Positions 33,532-45,764 of a stretch of DNA of 64,000 bases are shown one piece after another (within the stretch, counting starts at the first letter, position 1; the number at the start of each line of letters is the position of its first letter). The translations under genes and the position numbers were made by a program. The notes under the pieces were generated by a model. The model was given only the letters and a program-made list of their open reading frames with translations. It ran no database searches and was not told the DNA's origin. The DNA comes from Strongylocentrotus droebachiensis (Eukaryota; Echinodermata; Echinoidea; Camarodonta; Strongylocentrotidae), in assembly GCA_035222895.1 (NCBI GenBank), contig JAVYIG010000630.1, positions 1-64,000 on the forward strand, written 5' to 3'.

Positions 33532-36500
33532 ATGTTGAATATAACTGACTCGGTTGGTCACCTTCTCCTCACCCTCCTATTAGTAATGTCTTCACATGTT
33601 AGGGTTTCCAATGGATCTGAATCAGTCAGCGTTGTCTTAACACCGGAAAACGCCATCATTTCTGATGGACAGGACGTGACGCTTCAATGTACGGTCAGAA
33701 ATATTGACCCTGCTGAGTACAAGATCGAATGGAGTCACTCTCTCCAGGACAGCCTTGAAACTTTACAAAGCAACAGAACTACCAACAAGGACACCTCGTC
33801 TAGGACACTCGGTTCCTCATTGATTCTTTCCACACCAGGCCCAAATTTTATCGTGGGTTTGTATGTTTGTGAGGTGCACTCTCTCGGCCGAGGGGGGAAC
33901 CTTGTCACCTTTGCACAGTCGTTGGTTTCTCGAATGACCTTTCATAGGACAGTGGATTGCAGAAAGTCTAGTCAAGGGAAAGTCATTCACTTGTTTCAGG
34001 AAGGTCCTCCTGTGACGATGTCCTGTAGGATCGCACGACGGCCGATTGTCGAGTTGAGATGGAAAGCATTTCATACGGCTGATGATATTATCAACGATTT
34101 GATTGATTTTGTTAGCGGTGATAATGGTAAGTCAGGAATCCTGGAAAATAATTTGTCAGAAGGCCCAGGAGACGAACAGTGTCGGTTCGTGGGATATAGC
34201 CCTGATACATAAGGTACAACCCACTAGACCGACGATGTAGCTTTCGTTGGACTTCCGAAGCCCATTTTGAAAAACCGTCGATTTTGGGGTCTACCATTTA
34301 CACTAGTGAAAAAATTTATTAAGTTTGGTGGTCAAGGGTAAACCGTTAACTCGATCCCAGAATATCCTACTAGCTGCATTTACACCTTAACCAAAAATCG
34401 TCGTTTTTGTTTTCTTTCTCACATTCCGGTGTTTCACCGGTAGTTGCATAGCAGAGCAACCAATAATAATATAATAATAATACATTTATATAGCGCAGCT
34501 TTTATACAAAATATATTCAGCTGCGCTGGTTAAAGGCTCCTTTTTACTAAATTCTACAAAATAAGATCTCTCAGTTGAACAAATAAGTTTTTAGATTGGA
34601 TTTGAAAACATTGAGAGATGGAGTGCTTCGTATTTCTATTGGCAAGCTATTCCATAGTTTGGGGGCAGCAATAGCAAAAGCACGGTCCCCGAGAGTTACT
34701 TTAGTTTTGCGATGGGGAATCTGAAACAATAATTTATCTGTGGAACTGCGCAGGCTACGCCTGTGTGACTGGACTTTGAGTTGAAGTAATTCTGTAATGT
34801 AACTGGGAGCTTGACCACTCGATGATTTATATACAATTAACAATATTTTGAATGAGATTCTTTGACGGACTGGCAACCAGTGGAGTTCTCTCAGAAGAGG
34901 TGCGGTTGAAGTGAATTTCGAGCGACGATAGACAAGTCTTGCACATGCATTTTGGACTCTTTGTAACTTAGCTATCAAAGAATCAGGCATTCCAAACAGC
35001 AACCCATTACAATAATCAAGCTGACTTGTGATAAGAGCATGTACAACACATTTCATACTTTCTTGATCAAAATATTTGCGGATACGTCTGAGATTGTACA
35101 GAAGATAGTATGTTGATTTGCATATATTTGTCCATGTTCCATGTTCCGTGTTTCCATGTTCAAATTAGTATCAAAGTATACTCCTAAATTCCTTGCTGTA
35201 ACAGAGGGTATAACATTGGAGGATCCAACTCTTACACCGTTAATGTTTAGTTTTGAGATCTGTTGTGGAGTTCCTATAACCCAAAATTCACTCTTACTAT
35301 CGTTTAGCTTAAGATTACTATTAAGCATCCATTTATGAATAAAATTGACACACTTTTCCAACATTGAAACACTTGCTTCTTGAGTACTAGGGGATGGTCT
35401 GAAGGATAAAAAAAAATTGCGTGTCGTCTGCATAGCAGTGACACGAGACTTCAGGAATATTATCCTGAGTGCTCTTGATTAGATTACTCGTGTACAACAT
35501 AAAAAGCAAGGGGCCGAGCCGAGAGCCCTGTGGTACACCAAAGGGCACCTAGAAAGAGTTGGAGACAATGCCATCAAACTACAGGCAAACGCGACGAAAA
35601 ATCGAAATCGAAAAACCAACCTCTGCAGTGTGGTCTTTTTAAACGCCCATCGAAGTGTCATATCTTTGAAGAATAAATAGATATGCCTATACCCTCCTCA
35701 TGATGAAATATTCTAAACATAATTTCGTAAGAAGCTTTGTACAAAGATATAATCTACTTGTAATTATATAAATTTGCGATATTTTCTTTTCCTTTTCCTA
35801 CCTACAGGCATTCACCGATACATAAATTCAACCCTGAGATGGGACCCAAGGTTAAACGGGCGGATCTTTTATTGCATGGCAACGAGGTACAGTGGATCAT
35901 CAGCTCCAGCCGAGCCTCGTATCATCGGTCTTGTCAAGGTGGTCCAACCGCCGAGAATCATCCCAAACACTACCAGCATCAGTTTTGGTCTGGTCAATCA
36001 AGCCGAATTTTGGTGCGATGTGAGAGAACTCTCGCGCCAGTCTTGTTTCTATACGTGGTCTTGTGAGCCTATGTTTCGTGGCTGTCTTGGCAACAGTGAT
36101 ACACTATTTCTCGATATCGACAAAACGACGGAGATTCCTTCTAATAGAGAGGTGAAAGTTACTTGTCAATTTCAGTGCAACCTTGGCGTAGGCAACCCTG
36201 GCGTAACCGAAGAAGCTCATGCAACGTTGACCTTCCAAAATAAGTCTTCAATCTCTGCTCCAAATAACCAACAGTGGGTGGCTGGATCGATCGACCACAC
36301 CGAGTACAAAGTGGCACTCGAATTGTACTCCGAATCAGAAGATGAAACTATTCTGAAATGCGCCGTAAACATAACAGGGTATCAACCAACTTTCTCGTGG
36401 TACATTGACGGTGAGCCAGTACTCGCAAACATCTCGTATGAAGAACAGATGCATTCGTATTATCGTCTTGGACATTCCTCCAACGTCGTGGTGTGCGAAG

Positions 36501-37303
36501 TTTTGATAGATACCACCATCACTAGAGCATGGAGCACGTTCGCACAACTTTTTGCTGATTTCCTCTACACATCAACGTCAACTGGAGGTATAACCACACA
36601 TGGGCAAAACACAATTAGCAACAATTTTACTGGCAAGTATCCTGTTCTTCAGCCATCTACAAGCACAGCCTTTCGAGAATCTGGGTTCTTCAGTCTTCCA
36701 GTAAGCTCTCGGCAGTTAATAATTATGATCACCATCTGCGCTTCAATGGCGGTAGTAGTCTTCCTGTGGATGACCGTGAGTACCTTTACAAGAAACATTA
36801 CTAAATGGAAGCCAAGGGAATCTCCGAAGACAAACAATTTAAAAATCAAATCTAAATGCCCTGTGGATGACACTGATACTTATTTAACACCGATAACTGG
36901 AGAACATAAAGGTGTTTCTATGGATTTATCAGGTGATTATGCCTATCCTGCTTTCGAGAGGAAGAATCCAAGTGACTTCAAGAATGGTCGGGAGGTTGTT
37001 CCGACAGGTCGTAGAAGCAGTGATCAGAGTTTTCCTACCGAAACACATTACGAAGTGATCCCTGGTGGAGACCTCTGTCCAAGATGGCACCGATGTCAGA
37101 CAGGTTCTCAAGATCAAGTGTACGTAAATCGGAATTCTTCTACTCCTCCATCAACATCACAGTCGTCATCATCTTTATCATCCTTTCCCTCTTCAAGCCC
37201 ACCCCTTTTTCACGAATATCACACTGGTCACGACATCTTTCAACAAGATGATCCATCATCTAGTAAGAGATTTCATCAAATACATCACGAATACTTGCAG
37301 TAA
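33532..37303 (+). CDS. Immunoglobulin-domain transmembrane receptor with tyrosine-motif tail (696 aa, two exons)
   Basis: Exons 33532-34126 and 35808-37303 join in phase 1 across a GTAAGT...CTACAG intron. Residues 1 to about 27 are a signal peptide (HLLLTLLLVMSSHV core). The ectodomain shows about four Ig-like folds, judged from Cys pairs and typical motifs: C53/C113 (VTLQC...GLYVCEV), C165/C221 (VTMSC...W...IFYCMA), a Cys-richer third fold (C268, C278, C284, C291, C318, C322) and C383/C428 (ILKCAV...FSWYIDGE...VVVCEV), with several N-X-S/T sites. A Ser/Thr-rich stalk precedes a membrane helix at about 501-525 (LIIMITICASMAVVVFLWM). The roughly 170-residue tail has seven tyrosines: DTYLTP (557), GDYAYP (576/578), THYEVI (613, fits the ITSM form TxYxxI), QVYVNR (637, fits a Grb2-SH2 YxN site), HEYH (669) and EYLQ at the end. 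This suggests a cell-surface receptor acting through SH2 proteins. Family name unknown. Paired with a paralogue 8.7 kb downstream. Confidence 0.88.
34461..35579 (-). mobile_element. 5'-truncated non-LTR retrotransposon (LINE) with reverse transcriptase remnant
   Basis: Lies antisense in the receptor intron. The minus strand encodes the end of a reverse transcriptase: GVPQGSRLGPLLFMLY, then CHCYADDTQ with the catalytic YADD, then a frame with LKLNDSKSEFWVIG and ARNLGVYFD, then the C-terminal LDYCNGLLFGMP, LHWLPVRQRI and FRTSLKTYLF-like region. Defects: a TAG before the GVPQGS motif, a one-base shift in the T run just after YADD, and further frame breaks near 35050-35150. Its 3' end is at the left, with an (ATT)n tail and TATAAATGTATTATT. 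Endonuclease and first RT blocks are missing, as usual for 5' truncation. The motifs fit the CR1/L2/Rex-like group. The paralogous intron (42869-43405) lacks the insert. Confidence 0.85.
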
Positions 37304-37315
37304 GAATTGTACTGA

Positions 37316-37935
37316 AACTTGGCAACCAACTCGGTAACCAACACAGTAACCAACTGGTCAACCAACTCGATAACTATATCACTCAGTAAACAACTCGGCA
37401 ACCCACTCGGCAAGCAACTCAATAACCCAAACAGAAAATAGATCAGCGACCAACTCCGAAACCAACGTGACAACCAACCTGATGACCACTCAGTAACCAA
37501 ATCGGCAACCAAATCGTCAACCAACTCGCCCACCAAATCACCAACCAACTCGGAAAACAATGTGTGAACCAACTTGTCAATCAACTCGGAAACCAATTCG
37601 TCAACCAACTCGTCAACCAACTCGGAAACCAAATCACCAACCAACTCGCAAAACAATTTGTGAACCAACTCAACCAACTCGGAAACCAATTCGTGAACCA
37701 CCTCGAAAACCAAATCACCAACTAACTCGGAAACCAATTCGTCAACCAACTCGTCAACCAACTCGGCAACCAACTTATCAACCAACTTGTCATCCAACTC
37801 GATAACCGAGTCGATAATTGACTCGGAAACCAATTGGTGAACCAACTCGTCAACCAATTTGGCAACCGACTCGATAGCCAAATCAGTAACCAAGTAAACA
37901 ACCAACTCGTCAACCAACTCAGTAACTAGTTCGAC
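37316..37935. repeat. 12-bp minisatellite AACCAACTCGGC, downstream of the receptor stop
   Basis: About 50 imperfect units of (C)AACCAACTCGG/CAACCAAATC begin 13 bp after the stop codon, so they are probably 3' UTR. Because the period is divisible by three, open frames arise on both strands, including a minus-strand one of 244 codons reading LVDELVSELVGDLV; these are not called as genes. A matching array follows the paralogue. Confidence 0.88.
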
Positions 37936-38428
37936 GCCCGACTTGGTAAGGGGAAGGAGGGTGTTTAAAAAACTTTTAAGATTTAGTCCCGCGTTTGCAA
38001 CCATTTCATATATATACATGTAGCTCTTGCTTTTCAGACGGAGAGGGTCATTTTGCTCAGGAAAGTGTCACCTTTTGACGCCAAGTGTAGTTTGCTACCC
38101 GAAATACTGATTACTTTCTGTAAAGTTTACATGGAAATCCATCAATATATTTCATGATTTTATTTTCGAGTAATTTCGGAAATTTGCTGGTACACCCGGC
38201 AGTATTTTGTTGGTACATACATAATATGACGATACACACTTTGTAATTTGTTCTGGTTGAGTAACACCCCCAACGCCTTTATAATGCCAGTTACGAGTAA
38301 GACGGCTACTTTACTTGTATGTAAATAACACTTAAAATATAATGATTGTATTTGTGTGTATTTATATAAATATAACGTAAGCATTTAAATATATATGTAT
38401 GTGTATGTGTACTTTAACCTTATGTCAT

Positions 38429-39264
38429 TAGACAGAAATAACCATCTGATTTGGGTCATTTCTTTAATAAAACTGACATTTGTTGTCATTCCCCAATACA
38501 GATGGTAGAGATCTTGTACCGTGCGGGTAATTTAGAGCCACAGCGGAACAGCTTTTCGATTCCGACATTTCTCCCCCGATTTTCTTTATTTAGATCTAAT
38601 TTTCTGATTTCTAAATCAGATGTAAATTAGGTTGGTATGTCATTTGTCCTAATTACAGTTATCAAAATTTGATAACTTAATATTAAATACATAATTTACG
38701 GACTTACTTATATGAATTATCCAATTTGTATCTCATAACCGCGAAGCAGTACGTTCATGCATTCGAAATATAACCCGGCGGCCGATATATTTCCGGGTCC
38801 ACCTACCAAAACATAGCCAATGGCCAATCAGAGCACTCGTTTCGTGGGAGTTCGTTGGTCAAGCCGGGCTTACTCGTAAGTAGCTACGGTAGCTATTGGA
38901 CGTTAGAAAAGAAAAAATGAATATTCATCAACTAAAACCAAGACGGATAATGTTGACGACGAGACTTTCTCGGATTAATCATTAATTTAGGATCTAAATG
39001 AGCAAGCTATCGTAAGTCAAATAAGCTATATATATGTTATTTTTAATTAGACTCTAATTATTGTCATATTGCAGCATGTATGAGGATGTAAAGAGTGAAA
39101 ATCTCGTAGCATATCTCATTCATCGCGGTCCTGCCGAACCGAACCATTGGTTCCGTACAGTTCCGATAGGACAATCTTCAGTCTCTATAATCGGAGGTCT
39201 AGTGGAGCCAGACGTAGTCTCAGTGGAACAACCGACGATTAGAGAGACTGAAGTTTTCGGTCTA
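38429..39264. mobile_element. 836-bp TIR insertion with GTCAT duplication, absent from the second copy
   Basis: Ends TAGACAGAAA...TTTTCGGTCTA form imperfect inverted repeats, flanked by GTCAT at 38424-38428 and 39265-39269. The second copy has a single GTCAT at the corresponding site (about 45360-45364), a clean empty site. Inside are a GC-richer patch (38755-38900), an acceptor-like TATTGCAG at 39067-39074 followed by an open stretch reading MYEDVKSENLVAYLIHRGPA, and a hairpin between CTTCAGTCTCTATAATCGG (39179) and its complement ending at 39254. No transposase recognised. A 5-bp duplication does not point to one superfamily. Confidence 0.75.
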
Positions 39265-40045
39265 GTCATGCATGTGAATATTATTATCAAATTAATCAAT
39301 ACATCATTTCATGGCATTATGAATGCTGCTTTACACGGAAGTACTAAATTCATACTTTCTAATCAACTATATCTGTCCATCAAACGAAATGACGTTTCTT
39401 GTATTGTGCACACTTGAATAGTTCCGAAAGTGATAAGTGTCATCGTGACGATGGTTATTTTTAAACACGCCAAACTTTCTCTTCAATCTGTCAAAGTAGA
39501 ACAAAGAGTATTTATGTTTCTGTATCTTTCTTTCTGCATTGTTATTATGTAGAAAGAAAGATTGTGTTTCACTTTGTATATAATAACTAATAGATAAATC
39601 TCGGCACCGCTACAAAATTTGATCCAAACATCTGCGATAGCGTTCACCCATTTGGTTTATACATTTCTTCTCAGTTCATTTTCTTCATTCTGTAGCTTTA
39701 TCTAAACTGGTTTTCTTTCAGACCCGTCACCTTCTTGACAGTTCCAAACAATAGTGTTCACAAGCTCGAAGCAACAAAGGCCACCCGTCACGCTTCTTTG
39801 CAAATTCAAAGATGACCTCACTATTGATGGAGTTCAAATTGTTTGATCAATCATCGTTTTATTTTATTTTTGCAAATTGATTTTGAGTTAAAGAGATATA
39901 AAGACCTCATGTAATATCACAAAAATTCTTCCCGGCTGTTCATGGATAGTCTTCAAACTATGGGTATGAAAAAAAAATAGCTGAGATGAAAGAAAGTAAA
40001 ATACATTTTATCAAGTAGTGTTTATAGAAAACCACATTCTTATTC

Positions 40046-41249
40046 AAATTCAAATGTATGCCTGCTCTTGCTTTAGTGGTACTTGCACTACTGTATATTT
40101 ATCAATATATATGATTAGTGGAATTAATCCCCATCTTAATGAATCAATATGGATAAACCTGTGTTTTAATTGGCTAACTAGTGCATTTTTCTTTTAGTTA
40201 CGCACGTTTATAAGTATATCTCATTTCTCTACAGATATAAAGTTTTTGCGCATATATTCTTTTATTATCTTAGTCATGTATATTTGGTTTGGTTTTTTAA
40301 ATTATTTGTAAAAGAAATTTTAACATTTACTCTGAAATTTTCCTCAATATATATAACTTCCTTTGTAACTACATCCAATCGCTTTTCCTTCGACATCTTA
40401 CTTTCATCATCATTCTTCTTCTTCATGTCTTCCCAGTTCCATCTGTTCCATTCTTCTCATGTCACCCCCTCTCTCTCCTCTTCTGCATGATTTTGTCTTC
40501 ATTCTTCTTTTTTCTTCTTCTAATTTCAGCCTCTCTTTCTCTCTCAATGTCTATATATCTCCCTTATAATCTCTCTCTTTAAATTGTTCTCTCCCTGACA
40601 CTCGCTTTCTGTCAGTATTGTTTAATTATGTTTCTAAGAGAAATCATCCTATATTGTGTGTGACTGTGTTGAATTACATTATCGAGTAGCAATGTGAAAA
40701 GGCATATAATTCGCAGTATATTATGGTTCTATATCAAACATGCATGCTTAATGTTATTTCCCAAGTCGTAGTATTGTAGTAAGAAGAAGTATTCTTCTCA
40801 AAGGTGTAAACAGTTTCCATCAAACAAATCTTCAGTATTTACTTGTCATAAACTCAATTAATCAGCTTCAATTTCTATTCCTCACTAAATAATGATTATT
40901 AAAAATAATAATAATGACGAATTTTAACTATTTGTAACTTCAAATCTTTTGCAAGTCAGGAATATGTACTAGTTGTAATCTATTTTACTGTGTATTATAT
41001 GTACTTGTCTATATCTAAGTTTCGTTGATTGTTTTTTTTAAATCTGAGCTTGTAAAACGTGCAATGTAATTTAGTTATCGGGCTACCATTTTGCAGTTGT
41101 TTTAAATACACCATTCTACTACTACACTGTACTACTATATCTGAACGAAGTCTTATTCATTTCGTCGCATGATCACAGTAAATTCTACAGTAAAGAGTTT
41201 TAAATAAGTTTAAGGCACACTAAAAAGATCAGTGGACCCAGTTGATACC
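40046..41249. other. Unique spacer between the duplicated segments
   Basis: AT-rich and pyrimidine-rich sequence (CTTCTTCTTC near 40410-40530). No gene. It marks the junction between the two direct copies. Confidence 0.4.
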
Positions 41250-41975
41250 CAGTCACATCGACATCAGACCGTCAACGGACCGAGCAACAACAAAAATACA
41301 TTACCCCGAATGTCCAAGATTCGGTCGACTCGTGGTTGGGGTGGACTCGGGTAGGGTTCGGGTTGGCGATATGACTAGCATGTAACCAGATTAAAGTCAG
41401 CCCACCTTTAGGCCTAAACGAGAATGTTTTTTTTTTGGTCACTATTATCTTTTTTATAGTCTCTTGGTACTCATTACACACGATACAATTTGTAAGGATA
41501 TGGAGAGACTATGGGATGTCCCACCATAATGCTGATTAAATGAATAGTATGCGACGATGCTTTGAAACTCTTCCTGATCCAAATTATGCTTATTGGAATG
41601 GATTTGCTCATGTTAAAAAGCAATTTGTACCCTGGTCGACTTCTCACCCTCCCCTACTTACAGGAGCTTATCCCGCCCACCACTATGACAATTCACTTCC
41701 TTGAATCTGTTTATAGCGTGGTATAAGATAATTGGTATATTGTTTTATCATTGTGAAGAGGACTTTCGATATTACTTTAGCCTGAAGAAATAAGAAAAAT
41801 TATTCTTTGTCTCATAATACGCAAAAAGAGTTTTGAAATCATTGATAGCGATAAGATCCAGGGGTCGACACCTCCCCCCCCCCCCCCCTCTTTGATTAAC
41901 AAAAATTGCACTCATCCCATCATTTCGGACCTTCAGAGGGCTGGTAGGGATTTATTAATCCACTTGCCCCCCCCC

Positions 41976-41993
41976 CTCACACACACACACACA

Positions 41994-42032
<39 letters not shown>
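41976..42032. repeat. CA microsatellite upstream of the second receptor copy
   Basis: (CA)n with a CGCGCG centre, about 240 bp before the start codon. The first copy has only a short CACGTACACATACC word at the same place, so the expansion post-dates the duplication. Confidence 0.9.
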
Positions 42033-42273
42033 CCAACAAATATGGGAGAGCCTGAAGAGGGTTGGCGGGGTTTTGAATCCCCCTCTTTCTGAACATCCTT
42101 GATCCACCAGCTGGTTTCGTATCGATAAGTGAATATTACGACGGGGCGTTCATTTGGATTCTAGTAGAGCTCTGTTGATGTTTGGGTCATCGACTTGGAA
42201 AATTTGAGACGAAGAAACCATAGATTGAAGTTACATTTATTCGTAACATCTTTGTGGTTGAATACAGTGCAGC

Positions 42274-44115
42274 ATGTTGAATATAACTGACTCGGTGGGG
42301 CACCTTCTTCTCACCCTCCTATTAGTAATGTCCTCACATGTTAGGTTTTCCAATGGTTCTGGATCAGTCAACGTTGTCTTAACACCAGCAAGCGCCATTA
42401 TTTCTGATAGAGAGGATGTGACGCTCCAATGTACGGTCAGCAATATTGACCCTGAGGAGTACAAGATCGAATGGAGTCACTCTCTTCAAAACAGCCGTGA
42501 AACTTTACAAAGCAACAAAACAACCAGCAGGGACACCTCGTCTAGGACACTCAGTTCCTCATTCATTCTTTCTTCACCAGGCCCAAATTTTATCGTGGGT
42601 TTTTATGTTTGTGAGGTGCACTCTCTCGGCCGAGGGGGAAACCTTGTTACCTTTGCACAGTCGTTGATTTCTCGAAGGACCTTCAACAGGACAGTGAATT
42701 GCAGTAAGTCTAGTCAAGGAAAAATCATTCACTTGTTTCAGGAAGGTCCTTCTGTCACGATGTCATGTATGGCCACACGACAGCCGATTGTCGAGTTGAG
42801 ATGGAAAGCATTGCATACAGCTGGTAATAATATCAATGATCTGATTGATTTTGTTCGCGATGACAATGGTAAGTTGGGAATCCTGGAAAATGTTTTGTCA
42901 GAAGGCCTGTAAAACCAACAATGTCGGTCTCGTGGGATATAGCCCTGATACTTAAGGTTACAACCCACTAGACCGACAATGTGGCTTTCGTTAGATTTCC
43001 GGAGACAATTTTGAAAACCGTCCCAAATTCACTAAGTCTGGTGGTCAAGGGTTCATCATTCACTTGATCCAAGAATATCCTACTAGCTGCTTTTACACTG
43101 TAACCAAGAAATCGTCGTTTTTTCTTCTTCTCACGTTTCGGTGTTTCGCCGGTAGTTGCATAGCAGAGCAACTACAGGCAAACGCGACCAAAAATCGAAA
43201 TCGAAACACCAACCTCTGCAGTGTAGTCTTTTTAAACGCCCACCCAAGTTGCATATCTTTGAATAATCAATAGAGAGATATGCCTATATCCTCCTCATGC
43301 TGAAATATTCTAAACATAATTACGTAAGAAGCTTTGTACAAAAATATAATCTACTTGTATTTATATGAAATTTACGATATTTTCTATTCCTTTTCCTACC
43401 TACAGGTATTCATCGATTCATAAATTCAACCCTGAGATGGGACCCAAGATTAAACGGGCGGATCTTTTATTGCATGGCAACGAGGTACAGTGGATCATCA
43501 GCTCCAGCCGAGCCTTGTATCATCGGTCTTGTCAAGGTTGTCCAACCACCGAGAATCATTCCAAACACTACCAGCATCAGTTTCGGTCTGGTCAATCAAG
43601 CCGAGTTTTGGTGCGATGTGAGAGAACTCTCGCGCCAGTCTTTACTATATTCGTGGTCTTGTGAGCCTATGGTTCGTGGCTGTCTTGGTAATAGTGATAC
43701 TCTCTTTCTCGGTATCGACCCGACGGCGCCGATTCCTTCTAATGGTGATGTGAAAGTTACTTGTCGAGTTCAGTGTAACTTTGGCTTATCTCGCGAAGCC
43801 CATGCAACGTTGACCTTCCGAAACATTTCTTCAATCTCTACTCCAAATAATCAACAATGGGTGGCTGGTTCGATCGATCACACCGAGTTCAAAGTGGCAC
43901 TCGAATTGTACTCCGAATCAGAAGATGAAACTATTCTGAAATGCGCCGTAGACATGACAGGGTATCAACCAACTTTCTCGTGGTACATTGATGGTGAGCC
44001 AGTACTCTTCAACATCTCGTATCAAGAAGAGATGCATTCTTATTATCGTCTTGGACATTCCTTCAACGTCGTGGTGTGCGAAGTTTTGATAGATACCACC
44101 ATCACTAGGGTGTGA
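42274..44115 (+). CDS. Paralogous Ig-domain protein lacking the membrane segment (434 aa; soluble form or pseudogene)
   Basis: Exons 42274-42868 and 43406-44115 mirror the receptor at 33532: the first exon is also exactly 595 nt, with the same phase-1 GTAAGT...CTACAG intron. The signal peptide and all four Ig-like folds are open, and the conserved Ig cysteines are kept; the odd Cys of the first copy at 278 is Leu here. The frame ends at TGA 44113-44115, where the first copy has TGG (ITRAWSTF becomes ITRV-stop), just before the stalk. Downstream, residual similarity to the stalk and tail continues (GGTGATTATTCCTATCCTGC) but with more stops and a loss of about 230 bp equivalent to 36647-36877, which removes the membrane helix. 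The product, if made, would be a secreted ectodomain. An intact ectodomain argues for retention; a decaying tail alone would also fit early pseudogenisation. Confidence 0.75.
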
Positions 44116-44399
44116 AGCACGTTCGCACAACTTCATGCCGATGTCCTCTACACATCAACGTCAGCTGGGCAAAACACAATTAGCAACAACTAAACTGGAG
44201 CTATAACTACACATGGGCAAAACACAGTTTGCAACAACTATACTGGGAATTAATCTGTTCCACACTTATTTAAAACCAATAACTGGTGTCTATGGATACA
44301 TCAGGTGATTATTCCTATCCTGCTTTCGAGAGGTAGAACACAAGTAACGTCAATAATAGTCGGAAGGTTGTTCAAACGGGTCTTGGACGCAGTGATCAG

Positions 44400-44905
44400 A
44401 GTTTTCCTAACGAAAGTTTTCCTTGACAACCAAGTCTTCAGCCAACTCGGCAACCAACTCGTAAACCAAAAAAGTAACCAAATCAGTGACAAACTCCGTA
44501 ACCAACGTGACAACCAACGTGACAACCAACTCGGTAAACCAGATCGGAAACCAACGCGCTAACCAATTTATCAACCAACTCAACAACCACCTCGTCAACC
44601 AAGTCGTCAACCAACTCGGCAACCAAATCGCAAACAAACTCTGAAACCATCTTAGTAACCAATTTGTCAACCAAAACAATAACCAAATCAGCAACCAAAT
44701 CCGTAACCAACCCAGTAAACAAATCGGCAATCGATTTGGTAACCTAATCGTCAGCCAACTCGGCAACCAACTCCGTTACCAGCTTGAAGACCAACTCGGC
44801 AACCAAATCCGTTACCAACTCGAAGACCAACTTGGAAACCAACTCGGCAACCGACTCGATAGCCAAATCAGTAACCAACTCAGTAACTAGTTCGACACCC
44901 GACTT
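44400..44905. repeat. 12-bp minisatellite following the second receptor copy
   Basis: Same AACCAACTCGG-type unit as at 37316, about 40 units with different internal order, ending at the shared GACTTGGT-AGGGGAAGGAGG landmark. The 119-codon minus-strand frame is a repeat artefact. Confidence 0.85.
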
Positions 44906-45764
44906 GGTTAGGGGAAGGAGGGTGTTTTCGGAAACTTTTAATTTTTAGTCCCGCGTTTGCAACCATTTTATGTAACTCTTGCTTTTAAGACGTAGATGGT
45001 CATTTTGCTCAGAAAATGTCACCTTTGACGCCAAGTGTAGTTTTCTACCCGAACTACTGATTTCTTTCTGTAAAGTTTACATGGAAATCCATCAATATAT
45101 ATCATGATTTTATTTTCAAGTAATTTCGGCAATTTGCTGGTACACCAGACAGTATTTTGTTGGTGCATACAAAATGTGACGATAGACACTTTGTAATTTT
45201 GTTCTGTTTGAGAAACACCCCCCCCCCCCCAACGCCTTATAATGCCAGCTGCGAGTAAGATGGCTACTTTACTTGCCTGTATAATGATTGTATTTTTGTG
45301 TATTTATTTCAATATAACCTAATCATTTGAATATATATGTATGTGGACTTTAACTTTATGTCATGCATGTGAATATTATTATCAAATTAATCAATAAATC
45401 ATATTATGGATTATGAATGCTGCTTATATCTCACCGTCAGACAACGTAGTTTAAATAAAAATGAGCACAGGCTTAACACGGAAGTATTAAATTCATACTT
45501 TCGAATCAACTATATTTCTGTCCATCGAACGAAAGGACGTGTTTTTGTATTGTGCACACTTGAATAGTTCCGAAAGTAATAAGTGTCATCGTGACGATGG
45601 TTATTTTTAAACACGCCAAACTTTCTCTTCAGTCTATCAAAGTAGAACAAAGAGTATTTATATTTCTGTATCTTTCTTTCTGCGTTGTTATCATTTAGAT
45701 ATAAAGATTGAGTTTAACTTTTTATATGATAATTAATAGATAAATCTCGGCACCGCTACACAAT

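Larger units (their letters stand above)
32560..40045 (+). repeat. Segmental duplication, first copy (holds the membrane receptor gene)
   Basis: Aligns by eye with 41250-47240 in direct orientation. Shared landmarks in order: GGGTTGGCG-ATGACTA, TAGTCTCTTGGTACTCA, the receptor exons, the 12-bp minisatellite, GACGCCAAGTGTAG, TTTTAAACACGCCAAACTTTC and ACTGGTTTTCTTTC. Differences between the copies are large insertions and deletions described separately. Confidence 0.85.

Noticed and set aside
37285-38019. 244-codon minus-strand frame of LVDELVSELV-like repeats
   Set aside because: Its body is the 12-bp minisatellite read in a multiple-of-three period. It has no signal, domain or splice context, and the homologous array at 44400 gives only shorter, broken frames.
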